Origin: Solen grandis
Taxonomy: Eukaryota > Mollusca > Bivalvia > Adapedonta > Solenidae
DNA length: 64,000 nt
Direction of reading: 5' to 3'
NCBI GenBank assembly: GCA_021229015.1
Contig: CM037788.1
Span: 56,913,525 to 56,977,524 of the forward strand
The position numbers were made by a program, and so were the translations under genes. Below the pieces are notes generated by a model. The model saw nothing but the letters and a program-made list of their open reading frames with translations, was not told the origin of the DNA and made no database searches. Below are positions 1 through 12,654 of the stretch, one piece after another. Position 1 is the first letter of the stretch; each line of letters opens with the position of its first letter.

Positions 1-600
1 GTGGGGGTTGATTAATATGTACGTATTTTCTAGAAAAAATACATTCGACAAAGGGATGTGTGTGGGGTGTACAATAAGCATCATATCATTGATGGAAGTT
101 TCTCTTTTCTTTCCCGCTGCAGTCGATTGGTATGATAGTATTCACATAGCCGCACAAGACACATGATAATATATCAAGTGTTGTCTCCTAAGACCGTATC
201 ATCACATGGCACGTACCAGTGGGGTTATATAAGGTGTGGATTATTCAATATTCACTCTATCCCCAAAGAAGCGAATTTCTACATTTACGAATATTCAATG
301 TTTTTGACAAATGTGCCCCAATACTACATTTATACAATGTTTAACAATATATAAATGGACGGTAGATCGCACATATTCAATAATACAGTGAATCATATAG
401 ATAACGTTTTATTAAAAATTGTAGTGTTTGATATGCAAAACTGATGTCACACTGATTCAATGACAGCAGCTGTATATCTATAATTATTTCAAAATGAAAT
501 ACCTATATGCTTAAAAAAAAGATTAGGAAAAGTCTGGTCAAAATTAATAAACTTTTTTTTCTTGAAAAATGATGAATTTAAGAATGGTATTAACTATTAT
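1..600. other. AT-rich intergenic DNA
   Basis: No coding potential, splice-flanked exon or RNA gene is visible. The short open frames here are not supported by any recognisable motif. Confidence 0.6.
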
Positions 601-1310
601 TAAAGGCGTATTTCACAAAAGCAGTGTTTTACTATATAGAAAAAGAAGGAAAATCAAAACTAGCGAACAGAATTTTTTTTAAACCTTGCATAATTATAGA
701 AACAAATTTATGGGATAAAAAACGGGATTCTCGACGCTACTTTTTGAGTTATCTGCCTCTGAATTTGAGGTTTTTTTTGCTCTTTTTTTGTCATTTCCAA
801 GGGCAGATAACTCCATATCAGGCATTCGATACCTTATCAGATTTCTCATTATTGTTTATTGTTTCACTTTTAGTTTTTATATAAAGTTTAAAACACTTCA
901 ATTGATTTCTCACAATGTTTCAGCAAAATGACATACTGCTTTTTTTCTTGAAAAAAATATTTCTACATATTCCCGTTTGCGACTTTAGTATAAAATCTGT
1001 TTCATAGAATTTCTACAACTTTTACACAGTCACAGGAAATATAGTACCAAACATCGAGTTGAAATTAAATGAGGTGTTGCTAGCCCATAATATTTAGTTA
1101 TCTGCCCTTAGAAATTACAGAAAAGATAAAAAAAAAACTGACATTCAGGGCAGATAACTTAAAAAGTAGCGTGAAGACCCCCCATTTTTATTCCATAAAT
1201 TTCTTTCTAGTGTGATTCTCTATAATCATGCCAAGTTTAAAAAATTATGTTCGCTAGCTTTCCTTCTATTTCTATATAGTAAAAAAATGTTATTGTGAAA
1301 TATGCTTTTA
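601..1310. mobile_element. MITE/foldback element with ~210-bp terminal inverted repeats
   Basis: Positions 601-812 and 1,096-1,310 are imperfect reverse complements over about 210 bases. The outer ends read TAAAGGCGTATTTCAC on the left and, reverse-complemented, TAAAAGCATATTTCAC on the right. The inner ends are AAGGGCAGATAAC (799-811) and GTTATCTGCCCTT (1,098-1,110). Between the arms lie about 280 bases with no coding potential. Inside each arm a second, shorter pair of GTTATCTGCC / GGGCAGATAAC motifs recurs. The structure fits a non-autonomous DNA transposon with long TIRs. No clear target-site duplication was found; a short TAACT-like match flanks both ends but is weak. Confidence 0.8.
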
Positions 1311-1334
1311 AGTAACTAAGCACATGCAAATTTA

Positions 1335-1337
<3 letters not shown>

Positions 1338-1370
<33 letters not shown>
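1338..1370. repeat. (TA)n microsatellite
   Basis: About 16 uninterrupted TA dinucleotides, directly visible. Confidence 0.95.
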
Positions 1371-1371
<1 letters not shown>

Positions 1372-3600
1372 CTTTTAATAATAACATCTAATAATATTTA
1401 TTATCGTCTTCTGTTGCCAAAATCAGCAAAACACATTTTATGATGATACGTAGTTCTTTACTTACATGTCATACGGATACTGAAAATGCGTAATTGATTG
1501 CCAGATAACAGACTGCATGTTTAAAATGCATCGTGCAACATCTTTTTTTGCATTTTTTTCGAGAATGGCAGTTGACCTCAACCTTTCAGTGCAATCATTA
1601 TCTTTAATGTCTGATATCCAATTTGAAAATCTTTTTGGCACCTAATAACTGTGACTTGCGAAATATTAGAAACCCCATAGGATTTGTACCTTTCAAATTT
1701 GACATCATGTTGCACGCAAACTAAAGCCTGTGTACCGATTAACCTATTAAAAATACATGTAGAGCGCATAATAGCTCATAAATGTTTTTTTTTCCTTTAA
1801 ATGTTGAAGATTACTAATAGTATTGAAGACGATTTGTCTTGAATTTGCCCGATTGTTTCCCACATATTTGCTAGCATAAAATCAACTGGGCAACAAGTTC
1901 AAACTACTTATTAGATTCAGCCCCTGCAGCACTAAAAAAATGGCAGTCAATTACCATATTAAGTTTGAAATATTCCATATACATTGAAACAAAATGTGGA
2001 AAATATGGAATAAAGAAAGCTTGCTTGGTTTTAACTTAAGGGAAATATATTAAGGATTATGTCAAGGAAAACTGGAAATCTACAAAATAAAAAGAAACCG
2101 GTACATAAATCAAATTAAGCACACTAACGTTCCAAGGAATGATAGAAATGTAATATACCATCAATATGTGTGTAAAAACAGAAGAAAATAATCAATGAAA
2201 TAAAACAAAATGCCTTTGATCCAATAGCTAAAGGGACAACGAAATGAAATTAATTATGGCAGTAAACTAGCTTTAAGTGGAAGATAATTCTTTGCTTCAT
2301 TAAAAAGTATGTTTCGTTGTTCACTTTAAAAAAACAATTTATACAGTATTGAAAGGGAGATTCAACTTCCCGCATTGACAAGATAGGTCATCACGAAGAT
2401 GATTGTTAAACATATTCTCGTGTATTTGTTAGTTGTCTAAATCTTTATCAAACATTGAAATTTATCATATGTTATAATGTCGACTCAGTTCCATGGTGAC
2501 ACACTATAAGCATGTTTTCTGCGTTACTGCGTGATTTATATTAATTTTGCCGGATGGTAATGCCGCTATAGATATTATATGTATCCCTTACCGGAAGTGC
2601 ATACCTCGTGATATATTTTTTCAATTAGACGGTTGAGAATGGACGGTGTGGTGTTTTGCGACTTGCGAATGTAGCCCAAGAACGTAAATTAATTAAAATG
2701 AAATATTAGCTAAATGTGTATTTTTTTGTCTAGACTATTAATTATCTCTTTATTGATGCAACAGGTTTTTGTTTACAGTATATTTTTATTGTTAAAATCT
2801 TGCGTTTCCGTGCAGTTCTTTAATGTCTACTCTCTATGACAGTGGGTTTGCAAGACACAACATCATCAGTAGAAGCTCTTCTGTTGTCTTATAAATCCAG
2901 TCCCGTCACTGGAAATGTTTCAGTAATTGGTTAGAAATGTCATCATGACAAAGTAAAGAAAAAAGGCTGATTACTTCATCATTGATTGAATAAACGTTAA
3001 GTCCTTGCATCTTGGCTGTCTTATTTATATTTTTGAATTCTTTAGAGAAATGGCTTAAGGATTAGTTTTTGGGGGAAACAGCAAATTTGAGATATCTTTT
3101 TTATTGGTATCATTTTCATTAATTGATTTTTTAAATGAGTAACATTAGAATTGGAAGTATTTTTACTCGTTATTTTTTCATCATTTTCCAAACATTTTCA
3201 GCGGCGATTTAGTGTTTAGTTTTGAAACATATTCCACCCGGATGTTTAATTCGATTGCTTTATAATTATATCTCTTCGAGCCTTGGCCCTGATATTTTTT
3301 ACTTGTTCTTGATTTTCTTTCAAAGGCCTGATATTAAAATTCTTTATGATATAATCGCATCATTGCATTCGTCATTAAACCACGGTTTTGATTTTTTAGT
3401 AGCTTTAATTTTCGGTATGTTTTTTCGTGAAATGGAATGAATACTGGAAGGGAAATCAGAAATACAATTTTATAAGCATTACATATAGAGTCTAGGATTA
3501 ATTCTTACTGAAAACTTATCACATCTGTTTTTATCAATTCCGACATGGACGCTTATCATATGCTATTTTTTTATGTTATTGAGAATAATTGACAAGAGGA
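1371..3600. other. Intergenic DNA without recognised features
   Basis: AT-rich unique-looking sequence. Both strands carry only short random open frames, and I see no conserved protein motif, SINE head or tandem repeat. Confidence 0.5.
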
Positions 3601-3938
3601 GTCCTTAAAGCACACATGTCACCTGCTAAAACAAACGTGACAGAAAAATGTTACACGGTTGTAGATTTTGGTTGAAATGTCCCGCCGACAGTATTTCTGT
3701 CATTTGGAGACTATGTCTACTAGAGGCAGACATATTGCTGCCATACTGCCGTATTACGCCGTAGAAATGCTGCATGGTACCCCACCCAGTCACATTTTCC
3801 TTTAACTGGGCCAACCACTTCTGAATCTATAACACTACCATTTTTACGACTTTGGTATGTCGCGGCACAGAATCGAACCCACGACCTCCTGCTGCTGAGA
3901 CAGATGTTCTAAACCACTCGACCATGGTAACGTACAGA
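3600..3938 (-). mobile_element. tRNA-derived SINE, copy A
   Basis: Read on the minus strand, the head at 3,850-3,938 looks like a tRNA: GGTCGAGTGGTTTAGAAC resembles the pol III box A, and GTGGGTTCGATTC contains the box B core GGTTCGA. The body runs toward 3,600 and contains GTAGACATAGTCTCCAAATG followed by GACAGAAATACTGTCG. The same body segment occurs on the plus strand at 8,370-8,415. A tRNA-like head plus a shared body in two places is the hallmark of a SINE family. It does not fold as a functional tRNA gene that I can support. Confidence 0.75.
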
Positions 3939-4060
3939 TAGACTACGGATAAATGATAACTATAGCTAGGAAAACAAGAAGAAATTGGAAACCCCATTCA
4001 AAAACATAAAGGTTAAAATCTTTATCCTCAATCCTTACACTCCATGCTCAATAACATGAC

Positions 4061-4405
4061 ATGGATTTCCCAGACGTAAAACAGCACAGGGAAGACGTAC
4101 CATATAGAAGGAGTGTGTCACTGAAACGGTCCTTTGCAAAGAAAAGAAAAAGAGAAAAGGGTAAATTCTACAGAACTGTAGCAAAACTTCAAATCAAATT
4201 AAAAATGCAAGAAAGACTGACACAAATACAAAAAGAGATATCAACGACTTTCACAACACAAAACTCATTCGAATGTCCAAACCACAACGCCTTCACGGTG
4301 TCATTGCAAATAAATAAAAAATCACTACGCAGCCTCAAAAAAAGTTACAGAAGGAAAATAGCAAGTGTTATTACAGAAAACAGAATCTTGCGCAAATATG
4401 ATTGA
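4061..4405 (+). CDS. Unidentified basic protein fragment, 114 residues
   Basis: An open frame of 114 codons rich in Lys, Arg, Gln and Glu. A basic stretch (residues about 27-40) is followed by a Leu/Ile-spaced helix-prone segment (about 41-62), giving a coiled-coil look, and the C-terminal third is again Lys/Arg-rich. A second frame overlaps its end and continues to 4,589 with a similar composition. This resembles the basic N-terminal or linker regions of bivalve transposon-encoded proteins, but I recognise no specific family. There is no promoter or splice evidence, and it may be a remnant or a chance frame. Confidence 0.3.
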   Translation: MDFPDVKQHREDVPYRRSVSLKRSFAKKRKREKGKFYRTVAKLQIKLKMQERLTQIQKEISTTFTTQNSFECPNHNAFTVSLQINKKSLRSLKKSYRRKIASVITENRILRKYD

Positions 4406-5040
4406 GATATCTTGCACGGAAATAATTAGGGATATCAAGACGCCATATCAGCCAGGAAGGATTCATAATGCATACACCTGTTTCAAAAAGAAGACTTGCA
4501 CTGAAGCTGAAAGTTTGAATTCATGGAGAGGGATGAAAACTCAAGAATCAAAGCAAACAAAAGAGCAACGATTACGAAGCATGGACTAAAATGCGAATTC
4601 TGCTATTCTTTTGTATATTCATGCTTGTACAAATGGGTATATGATATATTACATTTTAGCTCACCTGAGCAAAAAGTGCTCAATTATTATTATACTTATA
4701 AAATATCTTAAATTACATGTCAGACATTCAGCTTGAGACAATCCTCTTAATAAAATTAAAATATATTATTTTTATATAGGATTTTCGCTGAGATGCTGAA
4801 CAATAGCAGTGAGATATAAGATATAATTAATATCTAACTGTTGAAACTGTGATTGACATAGATTTTTGTTTCCGATTTGTACATTGAAATATACAGCAAA
4901 TTAGAACGTGAGACGGATTAAGATGTCCATGACGTCACGGTTACGTAAAACAATTCGACATGATTCGGCGCCATTTTATGTAATGTCTGGCTAATTTAAT
5001 GCAACAATTTTGGAAAACAACATAAGATAGAAAGAGAAAA

Positions 5041-5168
5041 TGTTTGTTTTGAGTGAATATGGACTATATGTCATCGTGAAGAGACAATTTTCACTCGGGC
5101 TCGTGAAAATATTTTAATTGTATCACTTCTCGATGAGATATATTCCATATTCATTCAAAGCAAACAAA
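5041..5168. repeat. Long imperfect palindrome (hairpin)
   Basis: The left arm from 5,041 (TGTTTGTTTTGAGTGAATAT) matches the reverse complement of the right arm ending near 5,168 (TGTTTGCTTTGAATGAATAT). The arms are about 55-60 bases each, close around a short GC-rich loop (near TCGGGCTC, 5,095-5,103), and differ at scattered positions. No gene lies inside. It fits a foldback-type MITE or a source of structured RNA. Confidence 0.75.
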
Positions 5169-5800
5169 TACCCACTATATATCTCAAAGAAGGATACATT
5201 CGATAAGTTTGCGGTTTGTAATTTTAGATGATAAATTATTTTTGACATTTTTTCTCTCTGGATGAAAGTTCCTGTCAAAAGGTCATGCCACCCTACAATA
5301 CTCATATCTTAATATTTATCTTTTTATAATGTATAATCGGCTCGACGCCAATTTTTTTTTTTTTCGTATAAATTAAGTCTTCACTGATATGCACAGCTAC
5401 TTGCATGATTAATACACTTGGAGCTATAATATCGTGCCTATATCACCCTGACATTTTAGAAGCTTAGCCCGGTACAAGTAAAACGCTTAACATGATGCGA
5501 TTACTTGCGAGAACAGCTTATAATAAGACTAACCTACGAGGATCCTTGTGACATTTCTTTCTCATCCTCTTTCAACTGCAGGGTGCAAGTTAATTTTTTC
5601 TTTAATTTGTGTCTGTAGTTCATAATTAGGAGAGAAATATCCCCGTTTTATGCAAAATTTGTTATTATTTCTGTTTTTAATTGTATAAAGAGGACCGATG
5701 CTAAAGTTGTCATTTTCATGAGATCAAAATATATCATAGATGATTTTTTTATGATTTATTTGCATATCAAACACTCAACCGTTTGACAAACAATGCTAGC

Positions 5801-5801
5801 A

Positions 5802-5864
<63 letters not shown>

Positions 5865-5876
5865 GGGGGGGGGGGG
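5801..5876. repeat. Compound microsatellite (TA)n(GA)n(G)n
   Basis: A TA tract passes into a GA tract and ends in a run of about 12 G. Directly visible. Confidence 0.95.
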
Positions 5877-6319
5877 TCCTGGGAAGACGGAAATTAGGCA
5901 TTGTGTCGAAAGGTGTTATCCTATTCCGTATATTGAATTGAGAGTATATTCAGTGAACATATTTGATCTTCGGTTGGATGATTTGCAAATTATTTGCAAA
6001 TACTAATGTCTAATGAAAATCCATTGTTTTTGAACTGCCTCATTTTTATAAGCACCCCAATCTTTGTAATCACATTGTAAATTTTTTACCTATTACATTA
6101 AATTTCCACATTATCTTTCCTTTTGACCATCCTGTAAAATTTTATCATGGCTTACAATGATATTTCCATTAGTATCATACATTACAGGTGTTCATTATTT
6201 ACATTCCACGAAAGTTTGGTATTGGCGGCACGGAAAACTCATATAGATATAATGTTATATTTAAAACGTATTAAAAACTTATTGATACTGTTAATTCGAT
6301 TAAATAGTGATCACTAATA

Positions 6320-6353
<34 letters not shown>

Positions 6354-6354
6354 T
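6320..6354. repeat. (ATT)n microsatellite
   Basis: About 11 consecutive ATT trinucleotides. Confidence 0.95.
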
Positions 6355-6624
6355 TAGATTTCAACAGCAATATCAATAGCGGAGGTTGAAGTTCCTAGAT
6401 GTTGCTAGCCTTAGTAGACTTAAACCGAATATTTTCTATAGAAATCATATATTGAGTAAACGTTTCGCCCAACGGCCGAGTAACAACTTCAATATCCTTA
6501 CAAGTACAAAGTTGAAGTGAAATCTGAAAATGAGGAAAGTCGTATAAAATGATTAAGTATTGAAACAAAGGCCTAATATACATATTTAGAGGACTCCAAG
6601 AAGTTTTGATGTAAAAAGAAGGTG

Positions 6625-6930
6625 AGCAAATTTACAGCCAGACCAGGACTCAATCGCCGGAGCTTATACAAGTCTCTTACCGATAAGGGTAACATATTCC
6701 CTGCCGATTTGAAATTCGTTCCATTATTCAGAGATCAAATTGTTAATGCTCCTGACAAACATAAAGGCAATAAACACTGGAGATACTCTGATGATTCCAT
6801 GTTCAGTTCAAAATAACCAAGTGAGAAAGATGTGCAGCCAGACCAAGACTTCAGTCTGGGACCCCTTGCTTACATGGCGATTGCTCTACCGGCCAAGTTA
6901 CTGGACCGCTTACAACAGTTTCTGACCGAA
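6625..6930 (-). mobile_element. tRNA-like SINE remnant
   Basis: On the minus strand 6,845-6,920 reads like a diverged tRNA head. GGCCGGTAGAGCAATCGCC resembles a D-arm box A, followed by an anticodon-arm-like segment and GACTGAAGTCTTGGTC in the T-arm position. A related GACCAGGACTCAATCGCCGG segment lies at 6,641-6,660. The open frames here (6,622-6,816 and 6,740-6,925) are by-products of this repeat. Which SINE family it belongs to is unknown. Confidence 0.4.
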
Positions 6931-8307
6931 AAGTGTTACTTATAAGCTGATAGGCGTTACATTAGTTCACAGGTAACAAATGTTTGAGGATTGAAACTGA
7001 CTTGTGACTATTTGAGTTAACCGTCGCTTTGACAGTATTTCAGTCATATAGCGACATCCAGCTAATTACAGGTGGAGGAAGACCCCGAATGCACGGAGGC
7101 ATCCGGGTAGAACCACCGACCTACCGAAAGCCAGAGGATTGGATGTTTATAATTGTTTACGGTTATAAAAGCTTGAATATTGTAAAAGAAAATCTCTGTG
7201 TAACCTTTTGAAGAAGTTATTTTAATATACAGCATGAAAAAATTAATGCATGGAAAATTTGTTTTTAAGATGTTTCATATATATATATATCATTTTAATA
7301 TCACATTTATTAAAAAAAAACATTTCCGTGAAATATGGTAATGAATATTTGAAATGGAAAAAAAAATACATTTTTAAAGGAAACAGTATTTTGTTATGGC
7401 TAATTGGTTTTTACTGTTTCAATACAATCTTGTGAGTAGCAGGAAGTAAACACAGCAAAATATTATTAATTAAAAAAGAATAATTTCCTGACATTGAGAA
7501 ATATGTCCTCTCTTCTCTGGATATCAACTGTTTTGTATCAGTCTTATATCTATTGCTGGTGTAATTTTGCTGTTTTAATAATTATGGAATACAGAAAAAT
7601 AGAGGCTTTTAATACTTCTTGCATTTTAATCAGATCATGTAACTTCCTTGCTGTGATTTAACAGAAATACGACTTAATTTGCTGAACTAATGCACTACAA
7701 AACCTAATAAGCGGTATATATTTCCCTGCTGTATCACATTATAATACCGAATAAATTCGTAAAATATGCATTTGCAACGCATAAAGAACTCGTAAAGAGG
7801 CAAAAACAATGTCAAAAGAAAATAAAAATGTCTTCTTGGTGTTTTTAATTGATTTCTAAACGCCCCTTGATACCGAAATATAGTGCCTAACAATAAAGGT
7901 ATTACGTATAATTTATCAAATTTAATGAAAAAACAAAACAAAAAAAAACATTTCCTGTTGTTTTTATTCGTGAATATTTTATGGTGTCGTCGAAAAGAAT
8001 TGATTAGTTCGATGCCAGTTTTACATCATCCTGACAGAAGTTGGGAGGCAGTGCCTACTAAGGACAGATACGTGCACCAACTCTTCAGTATCTCACTATG
8101 AAATAGACAGTTTATTTTTCCCTTATCCCGTGAGTATACAAAATTTAAACATTTTCATATAATTTCATAATCGGCCAATAGCCGGTTTAACTTCAATACT
8201 ATTGAACTGCTTAATATGTTATTTACATTTTCATATAGTCATACACAAAGATACATATACATATACACATATATTAACATACATAGAATAATGTGACTGG
8301 TATGGTA

Positions 8308-8441
8308 TTATGCCACATGTCTACAGCGTGATACTTTTGCAGTTTTGCGGCACTATATCTTAATCAAGTAGACATAGTCTCCAAATGATTGAAATACTGT
8401 CGATGGGACGTTAAACCCAACATACATACATACATACATAC
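8308..8441 (+). mobile_element. SINE body fragment (copy B) ending in (CATA)n
   Basis: GTAGACATAGTCTCCAAATG at 8,369-8,388 and the following GAAATACTGTCG-GGGACGTTAAAC segment match the body of the SINE at 3,600-3,938 in the opposite orientation. It ends in about five CATA units (8,420-8,441), a plausible SINE tail. The tRNA-like head is missing or unrecognisable. Confidence 0.65.
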
Positions 8442-10808
8442 TCGTACTTACATAAACACACACATATAGTATAAAGCTCATGGTAACATATATATGTGAC
8501 CTGATACCACATCCCGGTGACATTTTTTAACCCCAGGTCCACAAGTCCTAATGTCACTGTTACATTATCTTTCTGATAAATATTATTATATCGCACAAGA
8601 CTCTATTACCAAAATACACGTTGCAAATAGAGAATAGTAACAGATTTACAGAACGTACTTCCTTTTTACACAAGAAATATTACAATCTTTGATTAATGTA
8701 TTTTTTCCGAAAGCATAAAAATCTGTCCTGACAACCGAGCTACTTCATGTAACTGCCACACTCTGTATTTTGCAATTTAACTTTCAAGCAATATGTCATT
8801 ATTTTTGCGTGACATTTAACGTAACAGTGCGACCACGCCATTGTTTCTCGATATTTTTCAGTTTGTGATTTGTCAAGTTGTGACCCCCAATGATTAAAAA
8901 GAATTAAAGCTAGTGTTGTGACAGTGAAGAACTGTTCCAAGTTTCACTGGAATAGCATTAGTGTTTCACTTGAGATATTAAATTCAATACGAACGAGTCA
9001 GGACGCGACATGGCAAAGTGATGTGACTGTATAAAGGATGATAATTCATCCGGATGAACGAAACCACGTTGTTACAAAACAATTAGGTATAATTTTCAGT
9101 TCTTTAAAATTTAACACCCTGTCGAAAAGCTTTTACTCCATTACTAACTTCTTTTTGTTATCTTCTACATTAGCTCTATAAATGTTGTTTTTATATTTGG
9201 TCAGATTCTATATACTAACTAGTGAATTATTTTTTTTTTTGTTGTTGTTATTTTTTTTGTTGTTTTTTTTAGTTGTTTTTTTTAGTAGGAAAAAAAACGT
9301 TTTATTAACATAGTCTGTTTAATTGAAACGGATCGAGAACAAAATATATGTTTTCACTATTGGTAAGTAAACGATGTATGATTAACCTCTTATTCTTTCC
9401 GGTTATATATATTTTTGGTTTAGTCTTAATTAATTATGTTCTTTAAAGACGCTAACATAAGAATCATTTATTTTATTTCCTGATACCATGCTGTCGAAAA
9501 CAATTGAAAATATATCACAATTTGTTTACACAAAATGAAGGTTCTTACGTCAGGAGTAATGGAACATAATAGCAAATCAAAACAACCAGATCAAGAAATC
9601 TGCGTAGACCTCTCGCAAATATAAATTTGGATTCAGCTGTGATTCAGCGTGTGAACCTGACGTCACGACATAATTATTTGAGTTGGTATATACGGTAATG
9701 GAAAACCAATTTTTAAATGGATAATTATCAATTCCTTTTATCTCCTGCATGTTGTTTTTGATGGTTTTGAGGACTTTGTAATTGATATGTAGGATATTTG
9801 ACAATTTATTTCAATCCCAACGACTTAGCTCTGTCTTGTTCTGATCAAATGTTCTATGCTTCTTTCTCCCAAATTTGAAATGAATATACATATTCTTTAG
9901 ATAATTTTATAATGTAAGTGAAACATGCATTATGAATGAGACTATGATAAAATGAAAATTTACAACCAACAAACTTATTCTCTAAAAGCGTGTTCCTAAC
10001 TTCTCTGACAAGCAATTCAACTCTCTGGACGCGAAGGAAACCGAGTGGTATAAAAAAACGTAATTCAAACCACTAAATAACATGACAGGGTAAAAGAGAA
10101 AATTCACAGCAAAGTAAGAATTATAATTATAACCTTATGCTTTTCACGCCACCACCGAGATGCAAGGCGTCTTGTGGTTTTCCTAATGGACATGTGGAGG
10201 CACGGAAAGTGTTCCCAGTGACTGTCACGAAATGCTATCCGCATACAAGAAGAGGAAGGAAATCCCAATGGGCTCCATTAGATACATATTACATCTACGA
10301 GTCATAACTAGCGTGAATAATTGAACTCTTGAGGATTGTGCCCTGGAAATAGGACATACAATAATTCTAAAACGTGCCGGGAATGGCGTATGAAAGAGAT
10401 GGAAAAGACGTTCAAACTATATACTATTTCTCATCAATAATTCCTGTTTAAAGCATTTAAATGGATATTATGTATCTATCAATATCATTATGGTTATGTT
10501 GTTTTTCATACTTGTTATTACCTCACGACTTCGATTAATACAACCGTTTCATAAACTTGAACTGATATGTCAAATGTTTACATGACATTCTTAGTATTCC
10601 GTTTCGTTCATCACTGCAGAACTTCAATAAATATAAATCACATTTAATCTTTCTCATACTTACTCAATCTATCCAATACTGACATTCTGCACATTTACAT
10701 TTAACACAGTGTTCTTTCTTTTAAACTTTACAACACCCATATTATGATATAGTTATTGACATTTCCGTATGTAATTATCACTTAACCTCACAAAAGTATT
10801 GGATCCGT
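8442..10808. other. Intergenic DNA without recognised genes
   Basis: AT-rich DNA. A T/G-rich low-complexity stretch occurs at 9,226-9,280. The segment 10,140-10,300 is less AT-rich than its surroundings but gives no long frame or known motif. Confidence 0.5.
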
Positions 10809-10833
10809 CTCTCTCTCTCTCTCTCTCTCTCTC
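10809..10833. repeat. (CT)n microsatellite at gap edge
   Basis: TCTC repeats run directly into the run of N, suggesting the assembly broke in a simple repeat. Confidence 0.9.
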
Positions 10834-10933
10834 NNNNNNNNNNNNNNNNNNNNNNNNNNNNNNNNNNNNNNNNNNNNNNNNNNNNNNNNNNNNNNNNNNN
10901 NNNNNNNNNNNNNNNNNNNNNNNNNNNNNNNNN
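10834..10933. other. Assembly gap (100 N)
   Basis: Exactly 100 N, the conventional placeholder for a gap of unknown size. Confidence 0.98.
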
Positions 10934-11279
10934 GAATCCTTTATGTCGGAATACCCTGGTATCTATCGGTATCCATAAAAAATGGTTTGATCAATGTTTC
11001 CTCCAATGAATCTTAGGGCAACTTTTATTGATTTTTTACAATAAAGCATGAAGAAAGTCATGATTTTTTGCACAACGTGCTCAAGCTGAGCTTTTGTGAT
11101 CACTTGCATCCGCCCTGCATTGTGTGTTGTCAACAATTTGCTTTAAACATCTCCTCTGAAACCGCTGGACAGAATCTGATTAAACTTGGCAGGGATGATC
11201 TTTGGGTGAGCCTTCACAAAATTTGCTAAACTAAACTTAATCCATATAGTATTCTGGTTGCCATGGCAACAGAAAGAAA

Positions 11280-12202
11280 ACACAAGAGGGCCATCTTGCT
11301 CACCTTATAAGATTGCTGTGTTAGGCATGATTACAAAAAAATGTGCATCTAAATTGTTTGCAATGTTTTTCTAACATTTGACTATAAGTGACCTTGATTT
11401 TGATCCTACCTGAATTGCACTCATCTGGGATTTCATGCAGTCATCATTCTTATCAAGTTTAATGAAGACTGGGACAAAAATGTAGCCTTTAGAGTGTTCA
11501 CAATGTTTTTCTAAAATTTGCCCTGGTGACCTTTTTGACCCCATGTGACCCAGTTTTGAAGTTACATGGAGGTTAGACCAAAAATATGGCTTCTAGAGTA
11601 GTCATAAATTTTTACCAAGATTTACCCAGGTGACCTACTTTTTGACCCCATGTGACCCATTTTCCAACTAATCCAAGATTTCATGTAGACAAACATCCTG
11701 ACCAATGTTCAAGAAGATAGGACCAAAACTGTGGTCTATAAGCAAAAAACTGTAAACAACATCTCTGAAACTGCTGGACAGAATTTGATAAAACTTGGAA
11801 GAGATGACCCTTGGGAGAACCTTCACAAAAGTTGCTAAAATAAAGTTGATCTAAGTAAAACTCTGATTGCCATGGCAATGGAAAGAAAAAAATATGAAAA
11901 TTTTAAAGAGCATCTCCTTCAAAACTTCTTACTAGATTTCAAAATGTTTTTGTGCAGATGTTCCTTGGGTAGCCCTCTTCCAAGATTGCTAAATTTATTC
12001 CATTCAGTAAAAAACATGGCCGCCAGGGGCGGGGCTAATTTGCCTTAAGTGTATTCAGTGAAAAACTTTAAAAGACTTCTGCTCCAAAACTACTGGCCAG
12101 ATTTTAAGATGTTCTATGGGAAACCCTTAGCCAAGATTGCTCCTTTAGAACAGTGCATGGTTCTCAGGTAAGCAATATAGGGCCATAATGGCCCTCTTGT
12201 TT
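11280..12202. mobile_element. TIR-flanked non-autonomous repeat with internal duplication
   Basis: The left end ACAAGAGGGCCATCTTGCTC at 11,280-11,300 is inverted relative to the right end, CATAATGGCCCTCTTGTTT at 12,184-12,202. TGCTCACCT near the left is mirrored by AGGTAAGCA near the right. Inside, and just upstream from 11,140, are related copies of an 'ACATCTC..GAAAC.GCTGGACAGAAT' segment (11,148 and 11,762), each followed by TTGCCATGGCAA. The unit 'CCATGTGACCCATTTT' also recurs. The same terminal sequence appears at 27,207. No protein is encoded. Confidence 0.65.
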
Positions 12203-12654
12203 AATTTTTATTAGGAAGATAACCATGGCGATTTAATTTTATATTAAACCTTATTAAAACTACATACCAGATTCTATACTTATTCAGAATATCATAAAAA
12301 GTGTGATAGTTTTAATCAGTATGATTACATATCATTCAGATGATAAATTGTATAATTCTAGTCTGCCATTTATGATAAAATATTGTGAAAAAATAAAATA
12401 TTCAGTTGTTGATTTCCCTACCATCACAAGTAAATACCAGGGACCAAAAAGTCTAGGCACCGGTGAATAACCATGCAACAATAATACTGCAAGACGCATG
12501 TTTCTGCCTTTAGACTGCATACTTGAAAATATCTGTTTTATGCCTTGTCCACTATCCATTTATAGTCATGTAAACCAGTCAAAAGCATCTGTTTTGTTGC
12601 AGAAGCTGAAAATGTCAGAATGTTTTAATTTTTCATACCTAATTGCATTCTCAA

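Noticed and set aside
3840..3938. Functional tRNA gene
   Set aside because: A/B boxes are present, but the acceptor and other arms do not pair convincingly and the body continues as a SINE.
4920..4945. TGACGTCA (CRE-like) palindrome, another partial one near 9,660
   Set aside because: An 8-base site with no nearby gene is expected by chance in 64 kb.
7029..8101. Several 60-84-residue open frames
   Set aside because: No motifs, AT-driven, and mutually overlapping on both strands.
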